A stretch of DNA of 35,627 bases. Source: Flavobacteriales bacterium. Its GTDB lineage: Bacteria; Bacteroidota; Bacteroidia; Flavobacteriales_G; JALEGO01. The position numbers and the translations under genes were made by a program. The stretch is taken from positions 1 through 35,627 of the forward strand of contig JAHDHZ010000027.1 in assembly GCA_020631045.1 (NCBI GenBank), read 5' to 3'. This document shows positions 25,714 through 33,648 of the stretch, in pieces; within the stretch, counting starts at the first letter, position 1; each line of letters opens with the position of its first letter. The notes under the pieces were generated by a model. That model searched no databases, was not told the DNA's origin, and saw nothing but the letters and a program-made list of their open reading frames with translations.

Positions 25714-27156
25714 ATGCTTTTTAATTCATTAGATTTTGCAGTATTTCTGCCATTGGTCTTTGCCTTGTACTGGCTTTCAGGGTCAAAAAAAACTCAAAAT
25801 TTAATCTTATTTTTAGCCAGTCTCATTTTTTATGGCTGGTGGAATCTACGCTTTTTAAGCCTTATTTTATTTAGTATTCTCCTAGATTTTTTCTTGGCAA
25901 AGAAAATTGAGAAGTCTACTGATACACAAAAAAAATGGCTACTTTACCTGAGTTTATCGGCCAATTTAGGCTTACTAGGAGTGTTTAAGTACTTCAATTT
26001 TTTTATTGATAGTTTCGTAGAGGTTTTCGCCTTTTTCTCAGTTCAGTTTAGCCCTACTCATCTCAACATTATTCTACCTGTAGGCATTAGTTTTTATACG
26101 TTTCAAACTTTGAGTTACTCTATAGATGTGTATCGAGGTAAGATAAAAGCGAGTAATGATTTTATTGCCTTTGGTTCTTTTGTAAGCTTTTTTCCGCAGT
26201 TAGTTGCTGGGCCCATAGAGCGCGCAACGAATTTATTGCCTCAGTTTCAACAAAAAAGAGTTTTCAACTATACTCAAAGTGTTGATGGATTAAGACAAAT
26301 TTTGTGGGGATTCATCAAAAAAGTGGTTATTGCCGATCACTGTGCGGTATATGTCAACATGATTTATGCCGACTATACAGAATATTCTGGTTTTTGGTTG
26401 TTGATGGCCTCAGTGTTGTTCGCCTTTCAGATTTATGGTGATTTTTCTGGTTATTCTGACATTGCCATTGGTACAGCTAAATTGTTTGGAGTGAGTTTGA
26501 TGCAAAATTTTGCTTTTCCTTACTTCTCAAGAGATATCGCCGAGTTTTGGAGGCGCTGGCACATTTCCTTGTCAACATGGTTTAGAGATTATCTATACAT
26601 TCCATTGGGAGGTAGTAAAACATCTCTTGTCAAGCAAATTAGAAATACTTTTGCAGTGTTTTTAGTGAGTGGTTTTTGGCATGGAGCTAACTTTACCTTC
26701 ATTGTCTGGGGAGGGCTTAACGCTCTTTATTTCTTGCCTTTATTGTTAGGTAAAAAGAATAGAAGACATTTAGATGTAGTGGCTCAGCACAGCAGCTTTG
26801 CTTCTTTAAAAGAGCTCTATCAAATGGCTACAACTTTCTTAATTACAACTCTTGCCTGGGTATTTTTTAGAGCCAGTAGTGTAGAGCAGGCCTGCTTAAT
26901 TTTAAAGAAGATCTGTTCTTTCTCTCTTTTTAATATGACGAGCTCTATTTCTTTAAAACCTTTTGCAGTGCTCATATTACTTCTATTTACTTTTTTAGTT
27001 GTTGAGTGGATGGGTAGAGCTGATAGGTATGCTCTTGAGCGATTGTTCACCACTTATTCTAGAGCAGTTCGGTTTAGCTTTTATGCTTTGTTAATTGTGG
27101 TGATTGGCCTTTTTATGCAAACTACTCAAACTTCATTTATTTACTTTCAATTTTGA
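25714..27156 (+). CDS. MBOAT-family membrane O-acyltransferase (AlgI-like)
   Basis: The 480-residue protein has about ten membrane segments. MBOAT motifs are clear: FAFPYFSRDIAEFWRRWHIS with conserved His283, FRDYLYIPLGGSK next to it, and VSGFWHGANFTFIVWGGLNA with the catalytic His323. AlgI-type members take an acyl group (usually acetyl) from the cytoplasm to a periplasmic partner that puts it on a polysaccharide. The next gene, an SGNH-like protein, is that partner in similar operons; the two overlap by 4 bases (TTGA). Confidence 0.94.
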   Translation: MLFNSLDFAVFLPLVFALYWLSGSKKTQNLILFLASLIFYGWWNLRFLSLILFSILLDFFLAKKIEKSTDTQKKWLLYLSLSANLGLLGVFKYFNFFIDSFVEVFAFFSVQFSPTHLNIILPVGISFYTFQTLSYSIDVYRGKIKASNDFIAFGSFVSFFPQLVAGPIERATNLLPQFQQKRVFNYTQSVDGLRQILWGFIKKVVIADHCAVYVNMIYADYTEYSGFWLLMASVLFAFQIYGDFSGYSDIAIGTAKLFGVSLMQNFAFPYFSRDIAEFWRRWHISLSTWFRDYLYIPLGGSKTSLVKQIRNTFAVFLVSGFWHGANFTFIVWGGLNALYFLPLLLGKKNRRHLDVVAQHSSFASLKELYQMATTFLITTLAWVFFRASSVEQACLILKKICSFSLFNMTSSISLKPFAVLILLLFTFLVVEWMGRADRYALERLFTTYSRAVRFSFYALLIVVIGLFMQTTQTSFIYFQF

Positions 27157-28073
27157 AGAAATTTTGCTTGCATATTGTTTTATTTTTAGTGTTTACTACT
27201 TGTTTGTATGTTTTCTGCATTGTGCTCAGTGGGCTTGTTTTGCCTCAAAAACTGCGTCCAAATTTGATGTATCCCTTAGGAGGAAACGGTCATTTGTTTT
27301 CAAGAATTCAAGAACTCAAGCAAATAGATTCAGTTGATGTACTTTTTTTAGGATCTTCTCATGCTTATCGTGGTTTTGATACGCGCATTTTTGCAGACTC
27401 AAGCATTTCAGTCTTTAATTTAGGTTCAAGTGCTCAAACACCGCTTCAAACCAATATTCTGCTTAAGCGTTATCTCGATAAAATTAAGGTTCAACACATC
27501 ATCTATGAGGTTTATCCAGGTACACTTTGTTCTGATGGGGTAGAGGCCTCTTTAGATTTACTTGCCAATGACGGCTTTGATTTCATGAATTTTGATTTGC
27601 TGATCAATACCAAGCATTTAAAAGTGCTCAATACTTTTATATATGCAGCTTTTAGAAAATACTTCAGGCTAGACGACGATTTTAAAGAACCCAAAGAAAA
27701 ATACGATGATTTGTATGTAAAGGGGGGCTTTGTAGAGAAAAAAGCAAAAGCATATCATCCACCCAAAACAAGAGCTACCAATACCTTTAAACATAAAGCG
27801 AACCAAGTAAAGTACTTTAAAGAAAACATTGCGTTAATCAAATCACAAGACATCAAATTTACCCTGGTAATTGCTCCAGTGACAAGTAGCTTATACTCCT
27901 CTTACACAAATCATGATTTTTTTGAAGAATTGTTTGCAAAACAGGGCACTCTTTTAAATTACAATCCTAAATTTTTAGATGATTCACTAGACTTTTATGA
28001 TGCTCACCACTTGAATCAAAGGGGTGTTGAGCGTTTCAATAGGGTTTTAATTAGAGATTTTAAGAAAGACTAG
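27153..28073 (+). CDS. SGNH-like protein, likely partner of the MBOAT
   Basis: The 306-residue protein starts with a TTG that overlaps the MBOAT stop. A membrane or signal segment (CLHIVLFLVFTTCLYVFCIV) leads to an extracytoplasmic domain. The nucleophile region VLFLGSSHAYRGFD (GSSH at residues 67-70) and a C-terminal DAHHLNQRG with Asp283 and His286 give an SGNH/AlgJ-like arrangement. With the MBOAT it is expected to O-acetylate (or deacylate) a sugar in the periplasm. No related domain was recognised in the middle. It is the last gene before the convergent terminator. Confidence 0.82.
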   Translation: MKKFCLHIVLFLVFTTCLYVFCIVLSGLVLPQKLRPNLMYPLGGNGHLFSRIQELKQIDSVDVLFLGSSHAYRGFDTRIFADSSISVFNLGSSAQTPLQTNILLKRYLDKIKVQHIIYEVYPGTLCSDGVEASLDLLANDGFDFMNFDLLINTKHLKVLNTFIYAAFRKYFRLDDDFKEPKEKYDDLYVKGGFVEKKAKAYHPPKTRATNTFKHKANQVKYFKENIALIKSQDIKFTLVIAPVTSSLYSSYTNHDFFEELFAKQGTLLNYNPKFLDDSLDFYDAHHLNQRGVERFNRVLIRDFKKD

Positions 28074-28137
28074 TTGGTTAAAAATCTTTTCTTCGCTCAT
28101 CGCTAAAAAAAACCTATAAAAATCAGCAAACCCTCTT

Positions 28138-28166
28138 AAAAATCGGAATGCTTCGGCCGATTTTTT
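28138..28166. terminator. Convergent intrinsic terminator
   Basis: AAAAATCGG pairs with CCGATTTTT around a ten-base loop, with A and T runs on the two sides. It lies between the SGNH gene (plus, stop 28073) and the DPM1-like glycosyltransferase (minus, stop 28252). A second, weaker GC-rich hairpin (GCAGC/GCTGC) follows at 28172-28187. Nothing else is evident in 28074-28251. Confidence 0.75.
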
Positions 28167-28251
28167 GTCCCGCAGCCCAGCGCTGCTTTGCAATTTTTAT
28201 GCTTTTTTTAAGATGATTCGCTTAAGAAAAATTTAACCCAACTAGTGCGTG

Positions 28252-28971
28252 TCAAATCTTAGAAAACCATAAAAGCTTCAAGTAACTCCATGTGGTTTTC
28301 ATGATTTTCATTTTAGATTTTCCGACGCGTTTTTTAGAATGCAATACCATAGGCACTTCAATGATTTTGCTGCCTACTTTTACTGCTTTGAGTAAAACCT
28401 CTAGCTTGCAGATAAAATCATTTTCATGAATAATTTGTCCGTATTGAGCTTTTATTTTTTGTAAAAGCTTAATGTCATATACTCTATAAAAAGAGCTCAA
28501 GGTCAATACTTTAATGTCAAAGTGAAACCTAAAATAGAGATTGGCTATTGTTGAGATGAGTTTTCTGAAAAATGAGGTCTGATCAAATCCACCCCCTTGA
28601 GCATAGACAGATGATAAGACAAGTGTATAGCCCATCTTGTTGAGCGCTAGCATGTGTGGTAAGATAGATAAATCAGAAGTGCAATCAGCTTCTAGTGTAA
28701 CAACAAGATCGTCAGGGTTTTTTGAATGGTTTAAAATAAATTTAAAACCACGATTAAAGGCATCGCCAGGGCCTTTGTTTTGATCAGTGCTTAGTACCTC
28801 AAAAGTGTATTCAGAAAAGTTTTCTTTGATTAGTTTAGGTGTGTCATCTGTTGATCCGTCATCTGCAAAAACAAAATGAGTGGCCTGTTTGAGTGAAAGA
28901 GTTTGAAGAGCTTTTTTGAGATTTACAATGTTGAGCGCTTCATTGTAGGTGGGAATCAAAAAATAAATCAT
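28252..28971 (-). CDS. Family 2 glycosyltransferase, dolichyl-phosphate mannose synthase-like
   Basis: The 239-residue protein begins IYFLIPTYNEALNIVNLKKA and has HFVFADDGSTDDTPKLI, FEVLSTDQNKGPGDAFNRGF and VVTLEADCTSD, the hallmarks of the polyprenyl-phosphate sugar synthase branch of GT2. There is no membrane tail, unlike ArnC-type enzymes. It probably transfers a sugar from a nucleotide sugar to undecaprenyl phosphate or a related acceptor. The ATG overlaps the epimerase stop by 4 bases (ATGA), so both are read from one minus-strand mRNA. Confidence 0.88.
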   Translation of the reverse strand: MIYFLIPTYNEALNIVNLKKALQTLSLKQATHFVFADDGSTDDTPKLIKENFSEYTFEVLSTDQNKGPGDAFNRGFKFILNHSKNPDDLVVTLEADCTSDLSILPHMLALNKMGYTLVLSSVYAQGGGFDQTSFFRKLISTIANLYFRFHFDIKVLTLSSFYRVYDIKLLQKIKAQYGQIIHENDFICKLEVLLKAVKVGSKIIEVPMVLHSKKRVGKSKMKIMKTTWSYLKLLWFSKI

Positions 28972-29945
28972 GCAATTACACTATGTTTTTTAACCTGCCA
29001 TTCAATGGTGCGTTTTAGCCCTTCTTGAAGCGTATATTTTGGTTCAAACCCCAACATGGTTTTAATTTTTTTAATGTCAGGCACTCTTCTTAGCACGTCT
29101 TCGTACTTGCCAAATTTTTGATAAGGCACCATTTCTATTTCAATTGATTTAGAAGATTCTGGCATCAACTTACAAATTGTTTTGGCCAAATCTATAATAG
29201 TGATCTCTTCACTAGCATCATTGGCAATATTGAAAATTTCATTAAGCGCTTTGGGGTTAAAAATACATTTCAGAATGCCCTGAATGGTATCGTCAATGTA
29301 AGTGAAGGTTCTGGTTTGCAAGCCATCTCCGTGCACTTCTATGTTTTTACCTTCTAAAATATTTTGAATGAATGCAGATTGAGGTCCGCCCCACCAAGTG
29401 GTGTTTTGATTTGGCCCGTAAGAGCCAAAAAAACGCATAATGGTGTATTTCAGGTTACACTCGGCATGATTGGCTATGATGTACTGCTCTGCATAGAGTT
29501 TTGAAAGTGCATAAGCCCATCTTTTTACCGTTGTAGGGCCTAGCACACTGTTTGATTCTTCGTGGTAAGGCAAGTCAGGGTTTTTTCCGTATATATCAGA
29601 GGTTGAGGAAAATACAAGCTTGCTGTCATCTTTGATACACTTTTCAATCACCACTTTTAACATTTTATTGTTCTCTTCAAGAGTTTGAAAAGCATTGGTG
29701 TATCTGGGAATTTTAAAAGAAGCTAAGTGTATAATTACATCTGCTTTTGTTTGATCAAGTATGCCTTTTTCGCATAAATCAGCTTGAATAAACTGAAAAT
29801 TTTCATCTTTAGTAAAAGGGGCAATATTTTCTATGCTGCCGTAACTTAAGTTATCAATACCGACCACGTTGTGACCTTCTTTTAAAAGCGCTTTTAAAAG
29901 ATTTGATCCAATGAATCCACAAACACCCGTAACAATTAGTTTCAT
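28968..29945 (-). CDS. NAD-dependent sugar epimerase/dehydratase
   Basis: With the start at the ATG at 29945 the protein has 325 residues and opens MKLIVTGVCGFIGSNLLKAL, where the Rossmann glycine motif is TGVCGFIG (Cys replaces the common Ala). The extended-SDR catalytic Ser is in VFSSTSDIYG and the Tyr-x3-Lys is in YALSKLYAE. Such enzymes act on nucleotide sugars; UDP-glucose/galactose epimerase is the closest-looking type, but substrate is not readable. A longer start at 29969 adds 8 residues but lies inside the -7 box TATATTTG, so it is unlikely. Confidence 0.9.
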   Translation of the reverse strand: MKLIVTGVCGFIGSNLLKALLKEGHNVVGIDNLSYGSIENIAPFTKDENFQFIQADLCEKGILDQTKADVIIHLASFKIPRYTNAFQTLEENNKMLKVVIEKCIKDDSKLVFSSTSDIYGKNPDLPYHEESNSVLGPTTVKRWAYALSKLYAEQYIIANHAECNLKYTIMRFFGSYGPNQNTTWWGGPQSAFIQNILEGKNIEVHGDGLQTRTFTYIDDTIQGILKCIFNPKALNEIFNIANDASEEITIIDLAKTICKLMPESSKSIEIEMVPYQKFGKYEDVLRRVPDIKKIKTMLGFEPKYTLQEGLKRTIEWQVKKHSVIA

Positions 29946-29966
29946 AATTTGCAGCAATGCAGTACT

Positions 29967-29974
29967 CAAATATA
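29967..29974 (-). promoter_or_regulatory. -7 box of the epimerase operon
   Basis: On the minus strand the sequence is TATATTTG, an exact TAnnTTTG match. Transcription should start near 29962, giving a leader of about 17 bases to the ATG at 29945. This argues against the ATG at 29969. Confidence 0.5.
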
Positions 29975-30028
29975 GCTGAAGTTTCTAACAATGCCCTTGC
30001 AGGTAATAAATTATACGCTTAAAATTTT

Positions 30029-30036
30029 TAGTTTTG
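30029..30036 (+). promoter_or_regulatory. Possible -7 box overlapping the SDR start
   Basis: TAGTTTTG fits TAnnTTTG, but its last three bases are the proposed TTG start codon of the SDR gene. If it is a true promoter, translation must begin downstream, for example at the in-frame TTG at 30058. Otherwise it is a chance match. Confidence 0.3.
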
Positions 30037-30876
30037 AAACGCAAAACACAAAAACAATTGAAAAGAACAACCGATCCTACCCAAATTGATTTTAAAGCAA
30101 AGTTTGACCTTTCAGGAAAAACCATTGTGGTGACAGGGGCTTGCGGTTTAATTGGCAGGGCTTTTTGCGAGGCAATTGCCCAGTTTAAAGGCAATTTGGT
30201 TTTAGCAGACATTGAAAAAGCGAACCCTTCAGAGTTGGCTGATCAAATTGCTGAGAGAAATGGAGTAAAAGCAAAAGGTTTTGCAGTTGATGTGGGTAAG
30301 AGAAGTTCGGTTGAGGCCTTGAAGGTGTTTGTGCTCGAGCATTTTGATTCTATTGATGGACTGGTCAACGGTCACCAAAACAAGACCAATAGTTTTTTTG
30401 AGCCTTTTGAGCAGTACAGCGATGAGAACTGGGATGCTGTGGTAGAGACCAATTTGAAAGGAACCTTTTTAACCTGTCAAATATTGGGGTCTCATATGGC
30501 TGGCAACGGGGGAGGCAAGATTGTGAATATACCTTCGACGTACTCGGTGGTAGCGCCCAATCAAAATCTGTATAAAGGTACCTCGCTGGGTTGTCCGGCA
30601 GCATATTCTGCCTCTAAGGGAGGTGTTGATGCGCTTTCTCGTTATTTGGCAAGTTATTGGGCTGAGAAGAATGTCAGGGTAAACATGATTACTCCGCATG
30701 GAGTTTGGAACAACCATGAAAAACAATTCGAAGAAAATTTTGCACGTTTCTCACCTATGCAGCGTTTGAGCTACAGTCATGAAGTGGCCAGTGCCTTGAT
30801 TTACCTTTTAAGCGACGCTTCTTCTTATGTAACAGGAGATAATTTACTGGTAGAAGGAGGGTGGACGGTATGGTAA
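30034..30876 (+). CDS. Short-chain dehydrogenase/reductase, PtmA-like
   Basis: The 280-residue protein has the cofactor motif TGACGLIG (residues 34-41) and the catalytic pair Tyr191 and Lys195 in AYSASKGG. The C-terminal half, with GKIVNIPSTYSVVAPNQ, ALSRYLASYWAEKNVRVNMI, SDASSYVTGDN and a final VEGGWTVW, resembles SDRs of nonulosonate (legionaminate) loci such as PtmA. Its exact reaction is uncertain even in that family. The proposed start is a TTG; another TTG at 30058 is possible. Its stop overlaps the ABC permease gene by a few bases, so it leads that operon. Confidence 0.87.
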   Translation: MKRKTQKQLKRTTDPTQIDFKAKFDLSGKTIVVTGACGLIGRAFCEAIAQFKGNLVLADIEKANPSELADQIAERNGVKAKGFAVDVGKRSSVEALKVFVLEHFDSIDGLVNGHQNKTNSFFEPFEQYSDENWDAVVETNLKGTFLTCQILGSHMAGNGGGKIVNIPSTYSVVAPNQNLYKGTSLGCPAAYSASKGGVDALSRYLASYWAEKNVRVNMITPHGVWNNHEKQFEENFARFSPMQRLSYSHEVASALIYLLSDASSYVTGDNLLVEGGWTVW

Positions 30877-31718
30877 ACCCATCTTGGACGCTACAAATTA
30901 AACCCGGGCAGTCTCTTGGATTTTTACACACCTTAAAAGCAGTTTACAGGTATAGAGATCTCTTGTTTTTATTTGTCAGAAGAGATTTTGTCGCCCAGTA
31001 CAAACAAACGATTTTAGGCCCACTTTGGTTTATCATTCAGCCTGTGTTAAGCACCATTATCTTTACCATCATTTTTGGAAATGTCGCTCAGATCTCGACT
31101 AACGGTACACCTCAAGTGTTGTTTTACTTGAGTGGAATTGTACTTTGGAATTACTTCGCTGATTGCTTGACCAAAACCTCTGATACCTTCACGGTGAATG
31201 CCAACATCTTTGGTAAGGTTTATTTTCCTAGAATTGTTGTGCCTCTTTCAATTGTGGTTTCAAACCTCATTAAACTTGCTGTTCAGCTTGTTTTATTCTT
31301 TGCTTTTTTTGCCTATTACTACACCACTACCGATGCCATTGCTCCCAATAAAATGATCTTGCTTTTGCCTCTTTTAATTTTTATGATGGGTGGATTGGGC
31401 CTTGGTTTTGGGCTGTTTTTCTCATCGATGACCACCAAGTATAGAGACTTGAAATTTTTATTACAGTTTGGAGTGCAGCTTATGATGTATGCCTCCCCAA
31501 TTGTGTATCCGTTGTCGATTGTCTCAGAGCAATACAGAATCATTATTCTGGCCAATCCAGTGACTTCAATCATTGAAACCTTCAAATACGCTTTTTTAGG
31601 AGTAGGAGAATTCTCAGAAATGCACCTACTGTACAGCTTTGTATTTATGGTACTCTTGTTGTCTTGTGGTCTTTTTGTGTTCAACAGAATTGAAAAATCA
31701 TTTACCGATACAGTTTAA
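30870..31718 (+). CDS. ABC-2 type polysaccharide export permease (Wzm-like)
   Basis: From the ATG at 30870 the protein has 282 residues. An AGGAGG (30855-30860) sits 9 bases upstream, a good spacing, though it is also coding in the SDR gene; a GTG at 30861 is an alternative. The sequence has six membrane segments and typical Wzm features: FVRRDFVAQYKQTILGPLWF near the start and LLQFGVQLMMYASPIVYPL near residue 195-215. It should form the channel that moves lipid-linked glycan across the inner membrane together with the ATPase encoded next. The stop overlaps the ATPase start by one base. Confidence 0.93.
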   Translation: MVNPSWTLQIKPGQSLGFLHTLKAVYRYRDLLFLFVRRDFVAQYKQTILGPLWFIIQPVLSTIIFTIIFGNVAQISTNGTPQVLFYLSGIVLWNYFADCLTKTSDTFTVNANIFGKVYFPRIVVPLSIVVSNLIKLAVQLVLFFAFFAYYYTTTDAIAPNKMILLLPLLIFMMGGLGLGFGLFFSSMTTKYRDLKFLLQFGVQLMMYASPIVYPLSIVSEQYRIIILANPVTSIIETFKYAFLGVGEFSEMHLLYSFVFMVLLLSCGLFVFNRIEKSFTDTV

Positions 31719-33013
31719 TGAGTAGCGATAAAAATATTGTCTTGCAAGTGCAAAACTTGTCTAAACAATACCGCTTGGGTACGGTAGGTACAGGCACTTT
31801 GTCACATGACTTAAATAAGTGGTGGCATCAGCTAAGAGGCAAAGAAGATCCGTATTTAAAGTTGGGCACTGTAAACGATCGTACAAAAGTGGGCGGAGAT
31901 TACGTTTGGGCTTTAAACGATGTCAATTTCGAAGTTCAAAAAGGCGAGGTGTTGGGCATCATTGGTAAAAATGGGGCGGGCAAATCAACGCTTTTAAAAT
32001 TACTTTCTCAAATCACGACTCCTACCAAAGGCCAGATTAACATCAAAGGGCGCGTAGCCTCACTCTTAGAGGTTGGTACGGGCTTTCACCCTGAATTGAC
32101 GGGCAGAGAAAACATCTATTTGAACGGAGCCATTTTGGGCATGACTAAATCTGAGATTCGTTCAAAAATTGATGAGATCATTGATTTTTCAGGTTGTGCA
32201 AAATACATAGATACGCCTGTAAAGCGTTATTCTTCAGGCATGATGGTGCGCCTTGGCTTTGCGGTAGCTGCGCATTTAGAGCCTGAAATTTTGGTCATTG
32301 ATGAAGTCTTAGCAGTAGGCGATGCAGAATTTCAAAACAAGTGCATTGGCAAGATGCAAGATGTAAGTAAATCTGGTAGAACAGTCTTGTTTGTTTCGCA
32401 CAACATGGAATCTGTCTCTAGGCTCTGTACAAGAGGATTGATCATTGATAAGGGAACCGTTTCTTTTTCGGGAGATGTTTCTACTTGTGTGGCCAAATAC
32501 TTTGATGATATCTTCACTCAAATGGGACAAACCCCCATCAGTGAACGCACCGATAGAAAAGGGCATGGGGCTTTTAGATACCAACATGTTCGCTTTGTCA
32601 AACAAGGCAAGCCAGTGAGTTATTTCACTCCAGGGTCAACGCTTCAAATAGAGCTCTTAATTGCACAAAAAAAGGTGGGTACACACTACAAAAAAGCCTA
32701 TCCATCCATCATTGTATATGATTCTAAAGGCAACCGCATCTCTTCTTGGGCAACAGGGTTAAATGAGCAGCCCATAAGCTTAGATAAACAAGAGACTTGG
32801 GTGAGGTTTTCAATCGACAAACTACAATTGGCACCTGGTAGGTACATCTGTAACCTACATTTAGATGAAGATTCTTCAAGCAATGTGGTGATTGATAAAT
32901 TAGAGCGTGCCTTTGAGCTTACCATTGAAGATGGAGATTATTACGGCAAAGGCTTTATTCACGGAAAAAATATGGATACCATGTTCTGTGATTTTTATGT
33001 CAATCAAGTGTGA
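31718..33013 (+). CDS. ABC transporter ATPase with Wzt-like C-terminal domain
   Basis: The 431-residue protein carries Walker A GKNGAGKST (residues 83-91), the signature region YSSGMMVRLGF (about 171) and Walker B ILVIDEVLAVGD (about 191). After the nucleotide-binding domain there is an extra domain (about 270-425) with VSYFTPGSTLQIELLIAQK and PGRYICNLHLDEDSSS. This matches the Wzt C-terminal domain that recognises the finished glycan end in O-antigen ABC exporters. It pairs with the permease just upstream. The stop overlaps the next gene (GTGA). Confidence 0.94.
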   Translation: MSSDKNIVLQVQNLSKQYRLGTVGTGTLSHDLNKWWHQLRGKEDPYLKLGTVNDRTKVGGDYVWALNDVNFEVQKGEVLGIIGKNGAGKSTLLKLLSQITTPTKGQINIKGRVASLLEVGTGFHPELTGRENIYLNGAILGMTKSEIRSKIDEIIDFSGCAKYIDTPVKRYSSGMMVRLGFAVAAHLEPEILVIDEVLAVGDAEFQNKCIGKMQDVSKSGRTVLFVSHNMESVSRLCTRGLIIDKGTVSFSGDVSTCVAKYFDDIFTQMGQTPISERTDRKGHGAFRYQHVRFVKQGKPVSYFTPGSTLQIELLIAQKKVGTHYKKAYPSIIVYDSKGNRISSWATGLNEQPISLDKQETWVRFSIDKLQLAPGRYICNLHLDEDSSSNVVIDKLERAFELTIEDGDYYGKGFIHGKNMDTMFCDFYVNQV

Positions 33014-33648
33014 ACCATCGTTTAAAACATATTGATTCTTACTTTAAACTCAGATATTGGGCTTTGAAATTACCCTTTATTAAGCATTTTGCTAAGACCA
33101 AATACACTCAAACTCCGATTACTTTTCGCATGTGGTTTATGCAAAAAGTTCTGGGCTTCAACAAAAAGGCTTATTGGCCTGTGCATCATTCTAGTGTGGT
33201 CAACGGGGCTCAGAATGTTTATTGTGGCATTGAAACCTGCCCTGGGTACATGCCTGGGTGTTACGTGCAGGCGGTTGATAAGATCTACATTGGTGATTAC
33301 ACCCAAATTGCCTCAGGGGTAGGATTGATTGCTTCAAATCATGATTTATACGATTCGCGCAAGCATGTTTCAAAAGGACCCATTCGCATTGGTAAATATG
33401 GGTGGATAGGTATGAATGCTGTGATTTTACCTGGGGTGGAGTTAGGCAATCACTGCATTGTAGCAGCAGGTGCCGTGGTCACCAAATCATTCAAAGATGG
33501 TTATGTTGTTTTGGCGGGCAATCCAGCTAAAGTGATTAAGGCTTTAGACCCCGAAAAGTGTCAAGAGTTTCGAAGTGAATTTGAATATAATGGCTATATT
33601 GCAAGCTCAAATTTTAAAGCTTACAAGCAAAAGTATTTGAACATTTGA
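33010..33648 (+). CDS. Hexapeptide-repeat acyltransferase
   Basis: The 212-residue protein starts with a GTG that overlaps the ATPase stop by 4 bases. It has a left-handed beta-helix region with repeats of the kind IGDYTQIASGVGLIASNHD, then IRIGKYGWIGMNAVILPGVELG and GNHCIVAAGAVVTKSFKDG, ending with GNPAKVIK. The SNHD segment carries the likely catalytic His of this acetyltransferase group. It probably acetylates a sugar or lipid-linked glycan; the target is not readable. An N-terminal basic stretch (RLKHIDSYFKLRYWALK) precedes the helix. Confidence 0.88.
   Translation: MNHRLKHIDSYFKLRYWALKLPFIKHFAKTKYTQTPITFRMWFMQKVLGFNKKAYWPVHHSSVVNGAQNVYCGIETCPGYMPGCYVQAVDKIYIGDYTQIASGVGLIASNHDLYDSRKHVSKGPIRIGKYGWIGMNAVILPGVELGNHCIVAAGAVVTKSFKDGYVVLAGNPAKVIKALDPEKCQEFRSEFEYNGYIASSNFKAYKQKYLNI

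Noticed and set aside
29946-29969. An epimerase start at 29969.
   Set aside because: That ATG sits inside the -7 box TATATTTG, and the family N-terminus begins at the ATG at 29945.
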